64,000 nt of DNA from Sternotherus odoratus (lineage: Eukaryota; Chordata; Testudines; Kinosternidae): NCBI GenBank assembly GCA_032164245.1, contig JAVMKO010000001.1, positions 63,842,892 to 63,906,891 of the forward strand, given 5' to 3'. Below, piece by piece: positions 1 to 13,375 of the stretch (position 1 is its first letter; each line of letters starts with the position of its first letter). A model generated the notes under the pieces. The model saw only the letters and a program-made list of their open reading frames with translations, ran no database searches and was not told the origin of the DNA. Position numbers and translations under genes: made by a program.

Positions 1-1355
1 TTACACGCTGCCAAGTAAGCCATTAATTCATATGTATTAAATGGAAAACTGTATTTCACAGAATTCCTAAGAGGACTATCAGTGTGTAATATTCCTTACT
101 GCCCATTGCTCCACTGCCCCCCATGAGTGAAAATGAGTGCAGGACAGAATTTAGGCAAAACAGTTCAGTCTAGTAGTACAGATGAAAGGAACTGGATGAT
201 CTTGAGAGGGGGCAAAGCAAAGAGAGGGAAAGAGAAACAAATCACTTCTAGAATTAAAGTTTGCAGATGATAAGAAAACAGATATTTATGCCCTAGGTTC
301 CTCTTGACAACTTCACTGGTGTCTCTCTGTTGGCAAAAGTATTCTCTGCACTGTAGGTCATCTTAAAGGTATATTTATTTATTAACGAGATTGTGGAGGT
401 TTTTTTTAAATCCAGCTTTGCCTTGGGATTGCCTTGGCAACTCTGTGCTGCACAATTTACAGCAAACTGAAGTTATTTTTTTCTAGTGTTTTGTAGCTGT
501 GTTTAGATATTATTGATCAACATCTAAAGTACTGAAATGATTTGAACTTCACTTGATAAACTATACATTTATTTTCCTTCCAGCACAACTGTGGAAGGGT
601 GAATTGTTAGAATTGCTTCATAGTGTTGCCAGTAGTGAACCAAATAAAAAATAAACTGTAAAGAGGAAGCCCAAAATTTAGCCTAAAAATTGCTCCTGTA
701 ATTAATAAATCTCACCTGTGGCCAACTTGGTTTTTTTCCCGGTTTTGCTTAGGTTCTTATGCCAAACCCATCACCCTAGTGCCTGTGACTGTGCTTTAAT
801 CAATGATTGTGTCATGCTCCCTATGTTATTAAGCATTCCTATAAAATTAATGTGGTATATTTATGAGATTCTGAGACCTTGTTATCTGAGTTCAAAGCAA
901 CTATATTCCCCCCTCCCTCCCAAGCATGACAAGTAGCTCATCACCAAAAACCTCTTCATCTAAATATTGGAAATCTCATGATGTCAAGCTTTATGATAGA
1001 ACTTACCCAGATTTCTTGGACCAAAAATGCCACATGAACACCTTTTTCGCAGGGAAATTCAGTAGATTGTTGTCATTTGATAATTTTGGGTGGAACCACA
1101 AGACTGGTCTGTGTCTGCTTATGCACACACATCACTGCATAAACCTATTGAGTGGTCTATACATAGATCAGAGTACTCTCTCCACTTCCCCCTTCTCCAG
1201 GAGTATGTAAAAGTGCAGTTTTTTCTTCTCTTCTCTCCTTCATTTTAATAAAATATTCAGGAGTGAGAGTGGGGACAGTTGGTCGCTCCTTTTATCATTA
1301 TTGTTGCTATGGGAAGGTTGTAGGAAAGATGATGGGCATCTTTGTTTTAAAGATA
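1..1355. other. Intronic sequence (last intron of TMTC2), no feature seen
   Basis: AT-rich unique-looking DNA upstream of the terminal exon. The short open frames here (for example around 718-1210) have no start context, domain or compositional signal. No exon-like segment with paired splice sites was recognised. Confidence 0.5.
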
Positions 1356-1794
1356 CAGTAAAACCCCGATTTAACGGACCCCGATGTAATGGACTTCGGA
1401 TGCAACGGACAAAATTTATGAGCAAGTCCGATGCATCCCAAATCCGTTTTTCGCGGGCTGGCTGCCAGCTCCCGGCTGCCGCCCGGGTCACGGCAGCGGG
1501 CGGGCTGGCTCCTGGCTGCCGCCTGGGTCCAGGCAGCGGGAGGGCTGGCTGCCAGCTCCCGGCTGCTGCCCGGGTCACAGCAGCGGGAGGGCTGTCTGGC
1601 AGGCGGGCTGGCTGCCTGCTCCCGGCTGCCGCCCGGGTCCCGGCAGCAGGCGAGCTGCGGAGCTGCCGCCCCGACCCTGTGGCGGTCGGGCTGCCGCTCC
1701 GACAGCTCGGTTTTTTTTATTATTAAATAACAGACTTTTTCATTTAACGGACACCTCCTCACCCAAATTAGTCCGTTAAATGGAGGTTTCACTG
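1356..1794. mobile_element. Non-autonomous Tigger-like DNA transposon with GC-rich repeated core
   Basis: Terminal inverted repeats read CAGTAAAACCCCGATTTAACG at the left and, on the other strand, CAGTGAAACCTCCATTTAACG at the right. Both are flanked by TA (1354-1355 and 1795-1796), as expected for TcMar/Tigger target duplication. The subterminal parts carry several 'taacggac' words. The core, about 1446-1700, is very GC-rich and holds roughly four diverged copies of a 45-60 bp unit (gggctggctgccagctcc... type). There is no transposase frame. The same family occurs at 45610-46454. Open frames across the core on both strands are compositional artefacts. Confidence 0.85.
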
Positions 1795-1796
1795 TA

Positions 1797-4700
1797 CTTA
1801 GGTTTATGGGCAGCCTCTTTTCTTTTTGAAGGAGTGAGGAGTTCCTCAGCTGTGGGCCTACTGATAAGAAAGCAGCACTTCCTGCTTCCCTGGTCTCACC
1901 CCAGTCATTGCCCAAGAGGGTTTCAGCAGACGTGGGAAGTCTGGTACAGCAGTGGGAGTTGGAATAGTTCATTCGTAATCCACTAACATCCATGAAGGTC
2001 ACTACAAGAACTTTAAACTTGATCTGATACTTGACTGGAAAATTTGAAAATTCTGATCAACCCACGTTTGTCAAGCAGGGACACTGCACCACCAGAAGGC
2101 TTTTTCCCCTTTAATGTCTGTGTGAAAATTGGGGAGCAAGAAATGTAAACAAAACAATAGTGGAGTCTGTATGTTAATGAGACGGGGAATGGGCAACAGA
2201 GATAAGATCAGGAAGAGAAATCATACACAATTTCAATTTGATGTGTTATTTAACCCCTCTAAAATTTCACCTGCAAACATGTTTAATTTAGTTTTGACTC
2301 AAAGTAAGGGCCTCTCTTCTTTTATCCAAATGGGTTTCCTCAATGCTAACTATAAATACTCCGTTTCAACCACCACTGTTTCTTGCTACCGTTTACCACA
2401 AACTATTTAATCTTTTTACAACAATAGAAAAAGGAGTGATTTCATGCTGCTCAGATTTCATCATTTTATGAATCTTGATCAAGTGACTGCTAGAGATTCA
2501 AATATGCAAAAATTAGAAATTTCAAAGCTACCTTTCACTCTTCAAAATAACTCATTTTCAATTAATCGGGCACCTTTTTTCACTGGGGCAGAGGGGATTT
2601 TAAAAGGATGATTTTTCCCCTTGAAGAATGGACCCTTTTGGCAGATTCACAATGAAAAATCTAAAAAATTCAAGTAGTTTATTTCAATCCTGCTTTTGAC
2701 TGTTTTACAGACCTCTACTGCCTTTACATGCTGACATAGGATATGGTAGCATAATAGATGCAAAGAGGTCTATCACCTGTGTACATTAATCTGCCTCTTC
2801 AAGAACAGTATTCGCTTCCCTCTGCGTACTGTTATTCCTCTCTCTTCTTATGATCTGTTGTCGTCATTTGTGGCTTTGTCTGCCTATTTAGATTGCCAGG
2901 ATCAGTAACTTGTCTTAGGTCTCTCAGTGACACAATATAAACAGTCCTTTCTGGTTTTAGAGAAATTGTACTAGATTGTAAAAACTGCAATTTTTTAAAG
3001 TTCATTGGACTTGCATTCATATATTAAGAGTGAAACTAAATTCATAACTATCGATTATCACTAAATTAGTGTTCTTTCAGAGATCAACCAGTTTTGATTG
3101 CATTCATATACATATCCATTTTGTTCAGCCTTACACATATGATCTGCCAGACTAAGTAAACCATGTCATATTTCCATAGTATGCCTCATATTTCTGATAA
3201 ATTAAGTGTGGTGTTGTTTTCCCCCAGAGAATAATAGTAAACTGATTTTCTTCCCAATAAAAATCAGAAACGCTCATTCCCATGTTCAGAAATATAGGAT
3301 TAATGTTGAGCAAGTGCACATTTAGTCTGTGTTCTTAATGAGACAGAACATTGGTCTGAAAGTTTGTAACTACAGAAAACACTTCCAGTTAGCAAACCTC
3401 TCATTTGCTTGAAATGTAGGCTTTCTAATTAAGACACGGACTACTCTTGTTAAATAAGCTAAATAAGTTGGACTTCTTAAATTGCAATCTTTGTTAGATA
3501 TTAAAATGATCACATTGCAGACATTAGAACGCAGCTTGATTTCTATAAACAAAAATTAAGTCTTTTGAAGATATTTATATGAAATTCTAAAGTGCTAATA
3601 AATGAGTTATGATTGCATGTTGTACAATACTGAAAATATTTGGGGTGGAAATCAAGAGGAGTTTCTAATTAAACACTTTTTGAGATCTGGAAAAGTTATT
3701 TAGTGATTTAAAAAATCACTAATTATAACCATAACATTAAATACTCATAATGTATGTTCCTATTTAGCAGCATTTCTTTACTACTAATAAAAGCTATCTA
3801 AAAATGTTCATCATGATTTCAATGTGTATTGAAAGAATGATTACTGAGAGGTTATTTTAAATTGTTGTACCAAAGCAGTTCATCAATAGCGCTTAGGGGA
3901 AAATATCTAGACCTACCCAAATTACAAATGTCCTTTTGGGATTCTCAAGCTGTCAATATGATCTACAGCACTTCATAGTTGCAACTTGTTCATTCATAAC
4001 TTGCCAGTATGTAATACAGTATGCTATGACTTTATATAAATGTCTGTGGCAGATATCTTTCACCAACTAAGTATAATATATATGTTCAGTTTTGAATGAT
4101 TTTCTGTTGTTTTCCAAATTGGATATTTTTCTAACGGTTGACATGGAAAAGAAATTGAGTGAGAGCTCACACTGGCTGGAAAGCCATTGTATTATGCTAA
4201 GAAGTTGTCCCCTGTGGAAGTGGTAATTGAGACGCAAAGTAGACTACTTGGTGTTCCAAATTTCATGCCAAATTTCAGAACTCTTTTCCAGGTCACAACT
4301 ACAGTTTCCTTAATGAAGCCAGTTTCCAAAAAGTTTGGAGTGTGCTTGCAAGTTCCCCTTCCCCCATGGAAATGGAAGGCCGTCGTTATTTTTATTTTAA
4401 AATGCTGTAGATTTAGAAGTACACAGCTAAAGACTTTCAAAAGCACTTTATTGCTATTTGCTACCTCCAGAGGTATTAATTTGTGACATTGTTTGACAAA
4501 ATATGACAAGTATATTATGCTGTGAGAGGCTCTTCATCCATTGATGAAAGATTGCAGAACCCAGGCTAAAGTCTTCCTGAATATTACAGTCACTTAAATA
4601 TTATAGCTGAGCCTGAATAATGGAGATTGGATCGAAATCTTTATTTCCACAGGGTTCAGGCTTGTTGTTGTTTGGATTTGGTCAGCTGTATATATTGGCC

Positions 4701-6769
4701 AGAGTCATGATGTTTGGGTATGGAGCCAGCCTTCCTCAAACTTTAAGCTATTTGAGTCCACTTCTATCTATTTAATGCAGTCTAGGAAGTTGTGCTAATT
4801 AGAACACACATTTGGTCAAATTAGAACTGCAGGAACTTGCCTCCATCCACTACATCCTCACTTACTTTATCTAACCCCTTACTTTTAGTCACTCTGTTTC
4901 TCATTCTACCTCTCCATCCCATCCTCTTCTTTCACTTCACTTCTTTAACTCTCCTTCTCCTGCATGTCTCTTTCTGTAGACCCTCCAATGTGTGTAGATC
5001 TGATACCATCGTGGTCTACTCATGTTTGTGATTAGTGTTCTGGCTGATGAATATAACTCAGGCACAGCTTGTAGCGGAATGCTGGTTAGAGGCACTGCAA
5101 GAATCAGGGTTAGAGGTTTGGGAACTGAATATGCAGCATTCCTATATAGGAAGGCAGATGGGAAGTGGGAGTTTGTTTGAGAGTGAGACTATCACTTGCA
5201 TATTGAGACATCTGGCGACTCTAGAATTCCATCCTGTAAATAAATTCACATGCCTGCACCTTTCCTTCTGCGTGGATTCCGCTTGACTTAAGTAAGACTC
5301 CATATAAGAAGAATCAGTTTGCAGAATCCAGCCCCACATTAAAGTAGCATCATTGAAATCTGAGGGAAACTTCTAGATCACAGTCTAACTTTAGAAGTAA
5401 CGTTTTAGGGTCTGTCAAAAATAAATGCCACATTTGAAATGATTCCATTATGCACAGTTATCTTTAGCAATGATAATAAAAACAGATCTGTTGACATTTT
5501 GATTGCCTTAGAAAATAGCACACTGCACTATGGCAATGACACCAGTAATAGAAGTTCAAGTGAAAATCCTTGCCATTGCTGTGGGAGGATACAAATTCAC
5601 GACAGCACATTATAACATGGTCTTTGCATGATGAAACAGCTCAGCATGCTTAGTTTTCATACTTAGTGATCCCTTCCACAACTAAATCTGTTTATTTTCT
5701 GTTTTATCACTCTGGCTTTATCGAACTTCTCTATGTGTTTTCAATTATGCAGCTGAAATATCTGAATACTTCAGCAACATCTAACCAAGAAGGCTTAAGA
5801 TAAAATATTTGCACAGTATCTCTGCATATTTTCAAAGGATGAAATTCTATTTGACAGGAAGGCTTTAAAAGAACAATTTAAGATGCCTTAAATGCACTTT
5901 AAAAATAAAATACCTCGCTGTGCACCCCTGAAGCTAAGAAATCATTCTCTAATCAGTCCCGGAAGGCCAGTGGATTTGATTGCTCTATAAAAGCAGTAAT
6001 GTCATCAGTTTTGGCTTGGCCATGCTGATTTCAAAAAATTCTAATATAGTTTTTAAATATAAAGAACAAAATTATACTACCAAAATTCATTAAGGGCAGG
6101 ATCAAAAGGGGAGAAGCAAGGGAAGGAAAGCAGGAGATATACTGACAATGGCATCTCAGTGAATTTTTTAAATGGTTCAATCAGTGCAGAAGTGAACCAG
6201 ATCCTGAATTTACTGAAGTGCACATTAGGATATTTTGTTTAAACAAGGCATTTAATCTGAAACTCAGAAGTGATACCATCTCCACCTGTGGGGTCACTAG
6301 CTAAAGAGTGGAAGTTGGACAGAGCTTCCATTGAAGAAACAAAACAAGGGTTCTAGTTTTCACTACCTGTCTTCAAACTGTTAAAAGTCACTGCTATGCA
6401 TGGGTAAAAGGAAGTGAGGGGTACCTGGCCAAAAGAGCCAGTGGGAAGGCTCAAACTTTTTAAAATTGAAACGAGACTCTCCTTTTGTCTTTCTTTTGTT
6501 CTCCCAGGGAGAGAGGACAGAGCAGATATTCTGTAAGAAGGTTTGGACTGAGTATGAAAAATCATCTGTATTATACCTAAAAAGGAATTCATTTTAAACC
6601 CCCATATATGGCAGTAGATCAGGAAATGTCTAGGAAGACACAATTAGGTTTATCTCTTTTATTTCTTTATGGCTTGTGGATTACTCTGTGCTAACCCTGG
6701 GCGCTTTTGTTTTCCTTGTAACCTTTAAGCTGGATCTCAAGAAATTATTCTTGATGATTAATCCTTGTA
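1797..6769. other. Intronic unique AT-rich sequence
   Basis: About 5 kb of AT-rich intron DNA. I see no clear transposon termini, exon or RNA gene. Small open frames such as those near 4187-4509 and 4837-5339 lack any recognisable domain and occur on both strands, so I treat them as chance. Confidence 0.4.
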
Positions 6770-7075
6770 CAGTAGACTCTCGATTATCCAGGATGATAGG
6801 GGGAAAAATAATTCTGGTTAATAAAATCCTGGATAATCATCATCCATAGGAAATATGGGGAGTGGGGGGTTGATTCAGCAGCCATCCTGTGCCTGAGGGA
6901 GGGGCTGTTGGTTCACTGGCTGCCCTGCGCCCTGGTAGGGGTTTTTTGTGTGTGTGCTTGGGGCAGCAGCAAAGCCAGAGCCGGACCTGAGAGTTGCGCG
7001 TATTTTTTTTTTTTTTGACATCCTGGTTAATCCACATCCTGGTTAATCCAATCCTGGATAATCGAGAGTCTACTG
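6770..7075. mobile_element. Tigger-type MITE with near-perfect terminal inverted repeats
   Basis: Left end CAGTAGACTCTCGATTATCC and right end its reverse complement (ggataatcgagagtctactg), flanked by TA on both sides (6768-6769 and 7076-7077). The 306-bp element has no coding capacity. Repeated 'cctggttaatcca' words sit inside the right end, and a T-run at about 7003-7016 is internal. The TIR type and TA duplication are those of TcMar-Tigger elements. Confidence 0.9.
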
Positions 7076-7508
7076 TATTTGCTCTTTTTAAATCTATCAA
7101 TAACTTGAGTTTCCAGGTGTATTTTCCTTGTTTGTTTCAATAAAATTCACCTTTTTTAAGAACAGGATTGAATTTTTGTGACCTAAGAGGTTTGTGCACA
7201 TATTGTTTAATTAGCTGGTGGCAACAGCTGATTTCCTTGCTTTTCTTTCTCAGCTCTTCCCTGGAGGAGGTTTGGGTGAAAGGGCTTGAGGGCACCCCAC
7301 AGGAAGGAATTCCCACACGGGCCTTCCTGGGTTCTCAAAGGGGTTTTGCACTTTGGGGATGGCAGCATCTCTCTGACCAGCCAAGGTCAGAGAAAACCTG
7401 TAATCTTGGGAGTTTAATAGAAGCCTGGAGTGGCCAGTATTAAGTTTTAGAATCCTTGCAGGCCATCACATTCTGTATTCTAAGTGCAGAGTAGGGAATC
7501 AGCCTTGA

Positions 7509-7528
7509 GATAGATAGATAGATAGATA
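7509..7528. repeat. (GATA)5 microsatellite
   Basis: Five uninterrupted GATA units. A potential length polymorphism, nothing more. Confidence 0.95.
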
Positions 7529-7660
7529 TTTCTGTAAAAGTTTTTAAGTTATATCTGCACAAGCCTACTAATTCTATTTGGAGCTAGAGATTTCTATATG
7601 GAGTGAACATGAGTTAATAAACAAAAAATCTGGGGCATCTATCATATAATTGTTAATGAC

Positions 7661-7676
7661 ATATATATATATATAT
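7661..7676. repeat. (AT)8 microsatellite
   Basis: Eight AT units, directly before a probable ancient repeat segment. Confidence 0.95.
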
Positions 7677-7765
7677 GGGGCCAGAATTTACTCTTGGTTA
7701 CATCAGTGTAAATATGAAGCAAGTCCATGGAATTCACTGGAAATATTTTGGAGTTCAATACTGTA
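7677..7765. repeat. Possible ancient dispersed repeat
   Basis: Contains the words 'ggggccagaatttactc' and 'ttacatcagtgtaaat', plus a diverged 'attcactgga' part. I recall this pattern from an old amniote interspersed repeat (ttacaccagtgtaaat motif). A related motif set lies near 29225-29310. Highly diverged; identity uncertain. Confidence 0.3.
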
Positions 7766-8443
7766 TTTCAGAGAAGAGTTTAGTTCATGGAGTTGTTGTT
7801 TGTATGTCACAGAACTCCAATTATGGTAGTGTGGAGGAGTCTTGGAAGAATTGTCACCAACATAAACAATACCCAGTGCTGTGGGCAGCAAAACACATGA
7901 TTTTTATTTTGTTATTCATTAGTTACTTAGTCCCCAAAGAGCTAAGAAAAAAAAATACACCATAACAAAAACCACTAGTAAGGGGCATCATTCCCAACAG
8001 ATCATAAAAGACACCATCAATAACTCTGATAGAACTGCCAGTCAGCTCTTTTGATATAAAGCATCTGTCTCATAAAGGAAATGAAGGAAGGCTTGTTTCT
8101 CCTTTCAAGTCTCTGAATGAGTAGGTAGTGTCATTTATTATACAGTGCTATAAACCCTGTATTATTGGAGAGGTAGCTGCAAACTGCCTTCGTAAAAGTG
8201 CTGAAAAGTTTCATCAGCTGTCTTTAATAAAAGACAATCTATGTGAGGAAAAAACTATAGTGATTATTCCTGGTTCTCTGTCCGCAGCCAATCAGTTACA
8301 GCTGTCAGGGTGTGATGACACTGATATATAACCAATCAGTCACCTGGAAATTCCTGTGTTTGTTGTAATAAACTACTGATGCCTCGATACTGCAGAGATT
8401 GGTACTCTATAAATCAAGGAGGTGGATAGGGAGTCAGCACTTA

Positions 8444-8716
8444 GGGCTTGTCCTCACTATGGGCGAGAAGCATTGATTTATTGGCAATCGATTTATCATG
8501 TCTCATTAAGACACGATAAATCGATCGACAGCGGCTCCCCTGTCAACTCCGAAGTCCAGCTTGTCAAGAGGTGCAAGCTGGAGTCGACGGGGGACCGCGC
8601 TGCCGCCGTGAGGACAGGAGGTAAGTCGGCTGTAGAGACGTCTATTTCAGCTACGTTATTAATGTAGCTGAAATTGCATATCTACAGTCGATGTCCCCCC
8701 CAGTGGAGACTAGCCC
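8444..8716. mobile_element. hAT-like MITE
   Basis: Ends read gggcttgtcctcacta at the left and (reverse strand) gggctagtctccactggg at the right, the 'ggg-y-tgtc-cacta' end type shared with the hAT-like elements at 35597 and 43051. The interior has inverted 'cgatttat' and 'tcgatcgac' words. No transposase. I could not identify a convincing 8-bp target duplication. Confidence 0.6.
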
Positions 8717-10449
8717 AAAGTCTCTTAATAAACCTGCAGATTTTCTCACGTACAATATTAGAGGAGTTGGCATGATTTTTCAGCTTCTTTCTGAATTACT
8801 TCATACTCATTTTACATTGATAAATATATTCATATACCCTGAACATTAATAGACTAGACCTATTTGCTCATTTGCTGGAATTTCAGGGAGAAATTAATTT
8901 CAAATTCCATCAGAGAGATCAAACAACGCAAAATCAGTAATTATACTTTTTTAGTCTGCTATAGCACAATCATTTAGCCAAATTAAAAGGAAAGTGGCAT
9001 AAGAAGGATTTTATCATCTATGTATGGAAATAAAACTTTTAATCTTAAAGCCCTAGATATCTTGCCAATACATAAATTGAATTACAAATTTGTGGAGGAG
9101 AAAAAAAGAGTAGAGAGTAATACTTGTACATGAAAAAAAATGTCTTCTTCCCAGACACACTGTTGATGGATGCTTCAGAATGTAATACAGTGGGGAGTGT
9201 GTTTGGATTGAGAACATAATGTACTCCACAAGAGTTTCTCTGATATCTTTTCTATCAGAGGGAGCATGTGGAAATCAAGCAGGTTTCTGGATTGCTGACC
9301 CATATCTGTCGGCTTGTCTGCCTACTTGCTCTGTCTCTAAGCTCACTTTCTGATGCATCAATTTATAAGACACACATTGCTTTGACACTGAAACTCAGGT
9401 AGCATCTTAAAAACAAAACTTGAGCCATTAACAAGAGATCTAAGGGCTAGATCCTGTAATTAGATCCTTGCAGGCAGAACCTTGCATCTGCACAGCGTCC
9501 AAATGAAGGTAATAGATTCCACATAGACACAAGGATTTGCCCATATGCAACAAGTTGCAGTATCAAGGTCCCTTTCATTACAGCACAATTCAATTTTTTT
9601 TAAAAAGAAATGTACAGAGAGCTTATGTTTGACAGAATCATCTATTCACAATGCAGCTGTTCAGCTGTTGCTCCACTGCATCATTCTTGTCATTATCCAA
9701 AATATGCTTATTTGTAAAGAGTTTATTACAGTTCCATTAATTTCAGTATAATTGATTCTGTAATGAGGAGGTTGATACATATTGTACATAGTTGAGATTC
9801 TGAAGCAATATCATTTATCAGTTTCCTTTCTCCAAATTTAGTAGGAATGCAGAGGGAAACCATAATAGTTGGAGATGCTTTACAAATAGCAGAATTTCCT
9901 GCTATGGTTAGCATTTAATATAGACCCGGGCAAGTGATTCAGGGAAAAAAATAACTTGTCTTGTTTGAGCAAGAAAAAACAAACCCAGAAGTAATTAGGT
10001 TAGCATCAAGATGTTTACATTGTTTTGTTTAATTTTGGACACACTGAAACCTAATGGCTCTGAAAGATTGACTCATACTTGAGTATAAATGGGATTGTTT
10101 TCTTAACAGATGAGAGTAAGCAGGAAGGAGGAGAAGAGGCAAACAGAGCATGGTACATACAAATATAGAATGCATTTCAGAGAGTGGTCTTTTTCAGTTT
10201 CCTAGTGCAAGTATTGTTTTAGATTGAATTTATAATGCTTTTTCTCTCTCCCGGCCGGGGAGGAGAGGTTTAAATTTCAGGTGGAAAAAATCAAATTACA
10301 GATATTTTGATGAACCCAAATAGTTGTGTGGGAGGTATGTAAAACCTGATCACAATGCCATCCTATTATCACAGCATCCTGGGAGGGCTTGCACTCTGGG
10401 AGACCAACACTGGTATGTAGCAAGTAAGAGAGAGACAGCTCTTGCTTCT
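8717..10449. other. Intronic unique sequence
   Basis: AT-rich intron DNA with no recognisable element, exon or RNA gene. The 9545-9914 open frames on both strands are chance. Confidence 0.4.
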
Positions 10450-10466
10450 GTCTCTTCTCTCTGTTA

Positions 10467-10605
10467 GAGAGACAAGGTGCGTGAGGTAATAGCTTTTATT
10501 GGACCAACATCTGCTGGTGAGAGAGACAAGCTTTTAAAGCTCTTCTTCAGCTCTGCGTGGCTCAAAAGCTTGGTCCAATAAGTGGTGTCCTGAACCACTT
10601 GCTCC
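10467..10605 (-). mobile_element. Penelope-like element terminal fragment (second PLE family)
   Basis: Contains 'gtgaggtaatagctttta', 'ttggaccaacatctgctggt' and 'gagagagacaagctttta', then an inverted 'aaaagcttggtccaata'. I recognise this as the end of an abundant reptilian repeat of PLE type. The inverted partial repeat matches the fold-back habit of the other PLE copies here. The orientation is given by analogy. No coding sequence. Confidence 0.45.
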
Positions 10606-10609
10606 TCAT

Positions 10610-10844
10610 AGGATATATCTACACAGTAGCTGGGAGGGTGCTTCCTAGCAAAGTTAGATGGATATGTTAGTGCTAAAAATAGCAATGTGGCTGGGTGGCT
10701 CAGACTAGCCACCAAAGCACAGATCCTTGCAGGTTACACACTTGGACAGCTAGCCCAAGCCGCTGCCACCGTGGCCATACTACTTTTAGCACACTGGCTC
10801 AAGCACAGCTAGTGCATCTGTCTACCCATGTGTAGATGTAACCT
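10610..10844. mobile_element. hAT-like MITE (turtle 'tctacac' family), diverged
   Basis: The left end aggatatatctacacagtag and the reverse complement of the right end (aggttacatctacacatggg) form imperfect inverted repeats. The interior has 'gctagcccaagc', 'ggccatactacttttagcac' and 'ctggctcaagcacagctagt' words, which recur in the element around 43860-44094. Confidence 0.55.
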
Positions 10845-11486
10845 CAGAGATAAAACATAGCCATCTTTGCTCCAATCTGCATAATTTGGGAAGCAGGTGT
10901 TGCTGAGGCAGATCCAAAAAGTGGGTGATCTGGACAACTGTTGAACTTTGGTAATTTTAAGGTTATCCAACCATTCATAAAGAAAGCCTGGCATAACATT
11001 GAGTGTATATGAAGAAGAATCTAAAATGGGTATCCTTGAAATCTGTCTTTAGAATCTGAAGATAATTTTTATTAAAAGAAAGAAAAAGGAAAAGTGGGAC
11101 AGGCGTTCCAAAGTGTTAGCTATTCCTACCGATTATAAACTCTTTATTGGCATTGGGTCGAATTAAAATTAAATTCCACTCTTCAGTCCATTGTTGGACT
11201 ACTTTAATTTTCTCTTGGAAACTACGGTATGCCGATGTTACCACATGTAAAGCTTTTATGGGATCTGTGTTTTCTCGTTCAGGAAAGAAGTCTATGCATG
11301 TAGACACCAGAGCCTGTCCTGTTTAAGCACAAAGTACACTGTTAGCAGCTGTTCAAAAACTTTTTCTTGTTATCTCTATTTGTTTAAATTGCTAAATTGC
11401 TTCCATAAAATGCCTGCAAACATCAGGGAATAATTTGTTTAAGTGGATCAAGACTATCTGAAACAAAACCTGAAAATACACTCAAT
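10845..11486. other. Intronic sequence just upstream of the last TMTC2 exon
   Basis: AT-rich unique DNA. A minus-strand open frame at 11116-11307 shows no recognisable family. No competing exon was seen. Confidence 0.4.
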
Positions 11487-11513
11487 ATTTTTTCTTCCCT
11501 TCTCTTGTTCCAG
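11487..11513 (+). promoter_or_regulatory. TMTC2: 3' splice acceptor of the last TMTC2 intron
   Basis: A run of pyrimidines (TTTTTTCTTCCC...TTGTTC) ends in CAG immediately before the conserved TPR reading frame. This fixes the exon start at 11514; the open frame that continues a few codons upstream is intron sequence. Confidence 0.8.
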
Positions 11514-11693
11514 TATCCGGCTGCCCTCATGAATCTTGGAGCCATTCTTCATCTCAATGGGAAACTCAGAGATGCTGAAGCAAACTACCTCCGTGCGCTC
11601 CAATTTAAACCAGATGATGTCATCACGCAGTCAAATCTTCGCAAACTATGGAATATCATGGAAAAGCAAGGTTTAAAGACGTCTAAAACATGA
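11514..11693 (+). CDS. TMTC2: Terminal coding exon of TMTC2 (transmembrane O-mannosyltransferase, TPR-containing)
   Basis: TMTC proteins are ER multi-pass proteins with an N-terminal membrane mannosyltransferase part and C-terminal TPR repeats; the family O-mannosylates cadherins and TMTC2 has been linked to ER calcium handling. Seen here: 59 codons and a TGA stop. The exon opens in phase 0 with Tyr directly after a pyrimidine-rich tract ending in CAG (AG at 11512-11513). Residues about 1-35 form one canonical TPR (A-x-x-x-LG-x-x, G-x-x-x-x-AE, Y-x-x-AL, KPD spacing). The tail is basic and polar and ends in LKTSKT, which I recall as the TMTC2 C-terminus. The rest of the protein must lie upstream of the window. 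The exon is short, intact and in a good splice context, so a pseudogene is unlikely. TMTC1, 3 or 4 are less likely because of the tail. Confidence 0.85.
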   Translation, partial: YPAALMNLGAILHLNGKLRDAEANYLRALQFKPDDVITQSNLRKLWNIMEKQGLKTSKT

Positions 11694-13375
11694 CACACAC
11701 AAAAAATATAGGAATTTCTTTTTCTTTAAATTGACTCAAATCCAAAACAAAATTTCCAGGAAGTTATCTGATCAAAGCTCTCATTGGACTTGACTGCAAG
11801 GATCAGGGGGGTCTTAATTGCTGCTAGGAGAACCTATTCTGTTTTTTGGCATAACTTTTGTTGCCAGAAAAATAAAGGGAGATTCTTTGGATGCTTCACA
11901 AAGGACTTAAGTCTTACCCCACAAAAAATAAAATAGAAATTAAAACCAGAGCACTTAAAGGAAGGTATTTTGGCATACTTGACAAGTTATCACAGTTAAT
12001 CCCATATTGCTTTTTTCATGTGAGTTCTTGAAAATTATACTGTCCTGAAAACACCGAGGGACAATTGTATAGCATACACATGGGAGCCATCCACATGGGA
12101 GTAAAAAAGATAATACTAGCTTAAAGTATTTGCTGAGACTGTAACTCATTAAAATGTATACTAAATCCAGTGTGTTTGCAGTTTTATCTTAATGCTGCTG
12201 TATCTCTCTTCAGGACCACATGCTTATCAATTTCAGACTGACACAGCCATTTCAAAAACAACAACTGTCACTTGCAGTTAGATGACAGTATTCACAGTTG
12301 TTTACTGACAAGTGCACATATTGTTTCTGACTGTTAAGAGTTTTGATGGAGTTTACTTCAGAAACTCAGTTGAGTATGATTTGCTTTGCCTGCCCTATAT
12401 GGAAAAAGCAAGGACCAGATCAATGTGTGACATTGGCCCAGTATAAAAGAATCTGGATGCTATCACTAATGTCATGAATTGTCCATATTTACACAGAAAA
12501 CAGTTTGCCCTCCTTTAAAAAAAATGTGCGGTCAGGCACTTAAAAAGAAGTCCTCTTTGGCCTTATAGAACACTGTGTTTTACTCCTTTGACGTTACTGT
12601 CAGATAAGTCCAGTTTTGGACTGAACATCTAGATGCTGTTCAGCTTGCATTAGTTTTGAAAGAATTCAACCCGAGTGAGTTTGCAAGTGTTAATACTTAG
12701 AAATGGTACAATTGAAGCTTATCGGAATTTTTTTTTTAAACAATGCTTTTTGTCATGTGCCGCCCAGGACAGCAACTAGCTAAAGGGACTGACTTTTAGC
12801 AGCTAACAGAGAATCTGCCCGACACTGCAGACCAACAGGAGTGTGTAACAATGGTTGCCAATTATTCCGAGTATTTTTGACAACAGTGTTAATTTTTAAA
12901 ACTATTCGCTACTTGGATTCTAACCAAATATTAGGAACTCATTTTGTTTTCTTACATGCACAGTTACAACAGAGTTGTTACATGTCTAGGTTTTTTTTTT
13001 TATTTGGGCTCATTATTGTTTTATTCATAAAAAAATTGTAAAATAATTTATTTTAAGCTGCAGCCTATTGAAGCTTTAGTCTGTGTTTTCCCAAACTATT
13101 TGGTAACTGCTTTCTTTTGTGGGTAAAAGTACTAGAATTTATAAGAAAATTTACTTTTCCATTTAATGACCTGTTGATATCTGCTTCAATGTTCATTTCA
13201 TAAGTGGTCATTATAACATTAAGTGGCAGAGCACCTTTAACTGAAGCAAGCTTCTTCAGGATCTGTTAAAACCCCTTCCGATAAAAAAAAATCTTTTTTT
13301 CTTTCTTAACTGTAGTGCACCATTCCATTGCTGTGTACTTCTGGGAGGGTACTTTGCTGTATGGTATTTATTTAT

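Noticed and set aside
1301..2002. Overlapping frames of 99-231 codons around 1.3-2.0 kb
   Set aside because: They cross the terminal repeats and the GC-rich core of a non-autonomous transposon; no protein family.
11505..11513. Upstream extension of the TMTC2 exon frame (three extra codons)
   Set aside because: They are part of the polypyrimidine tract and the CAG acceptor, so they are intronic.
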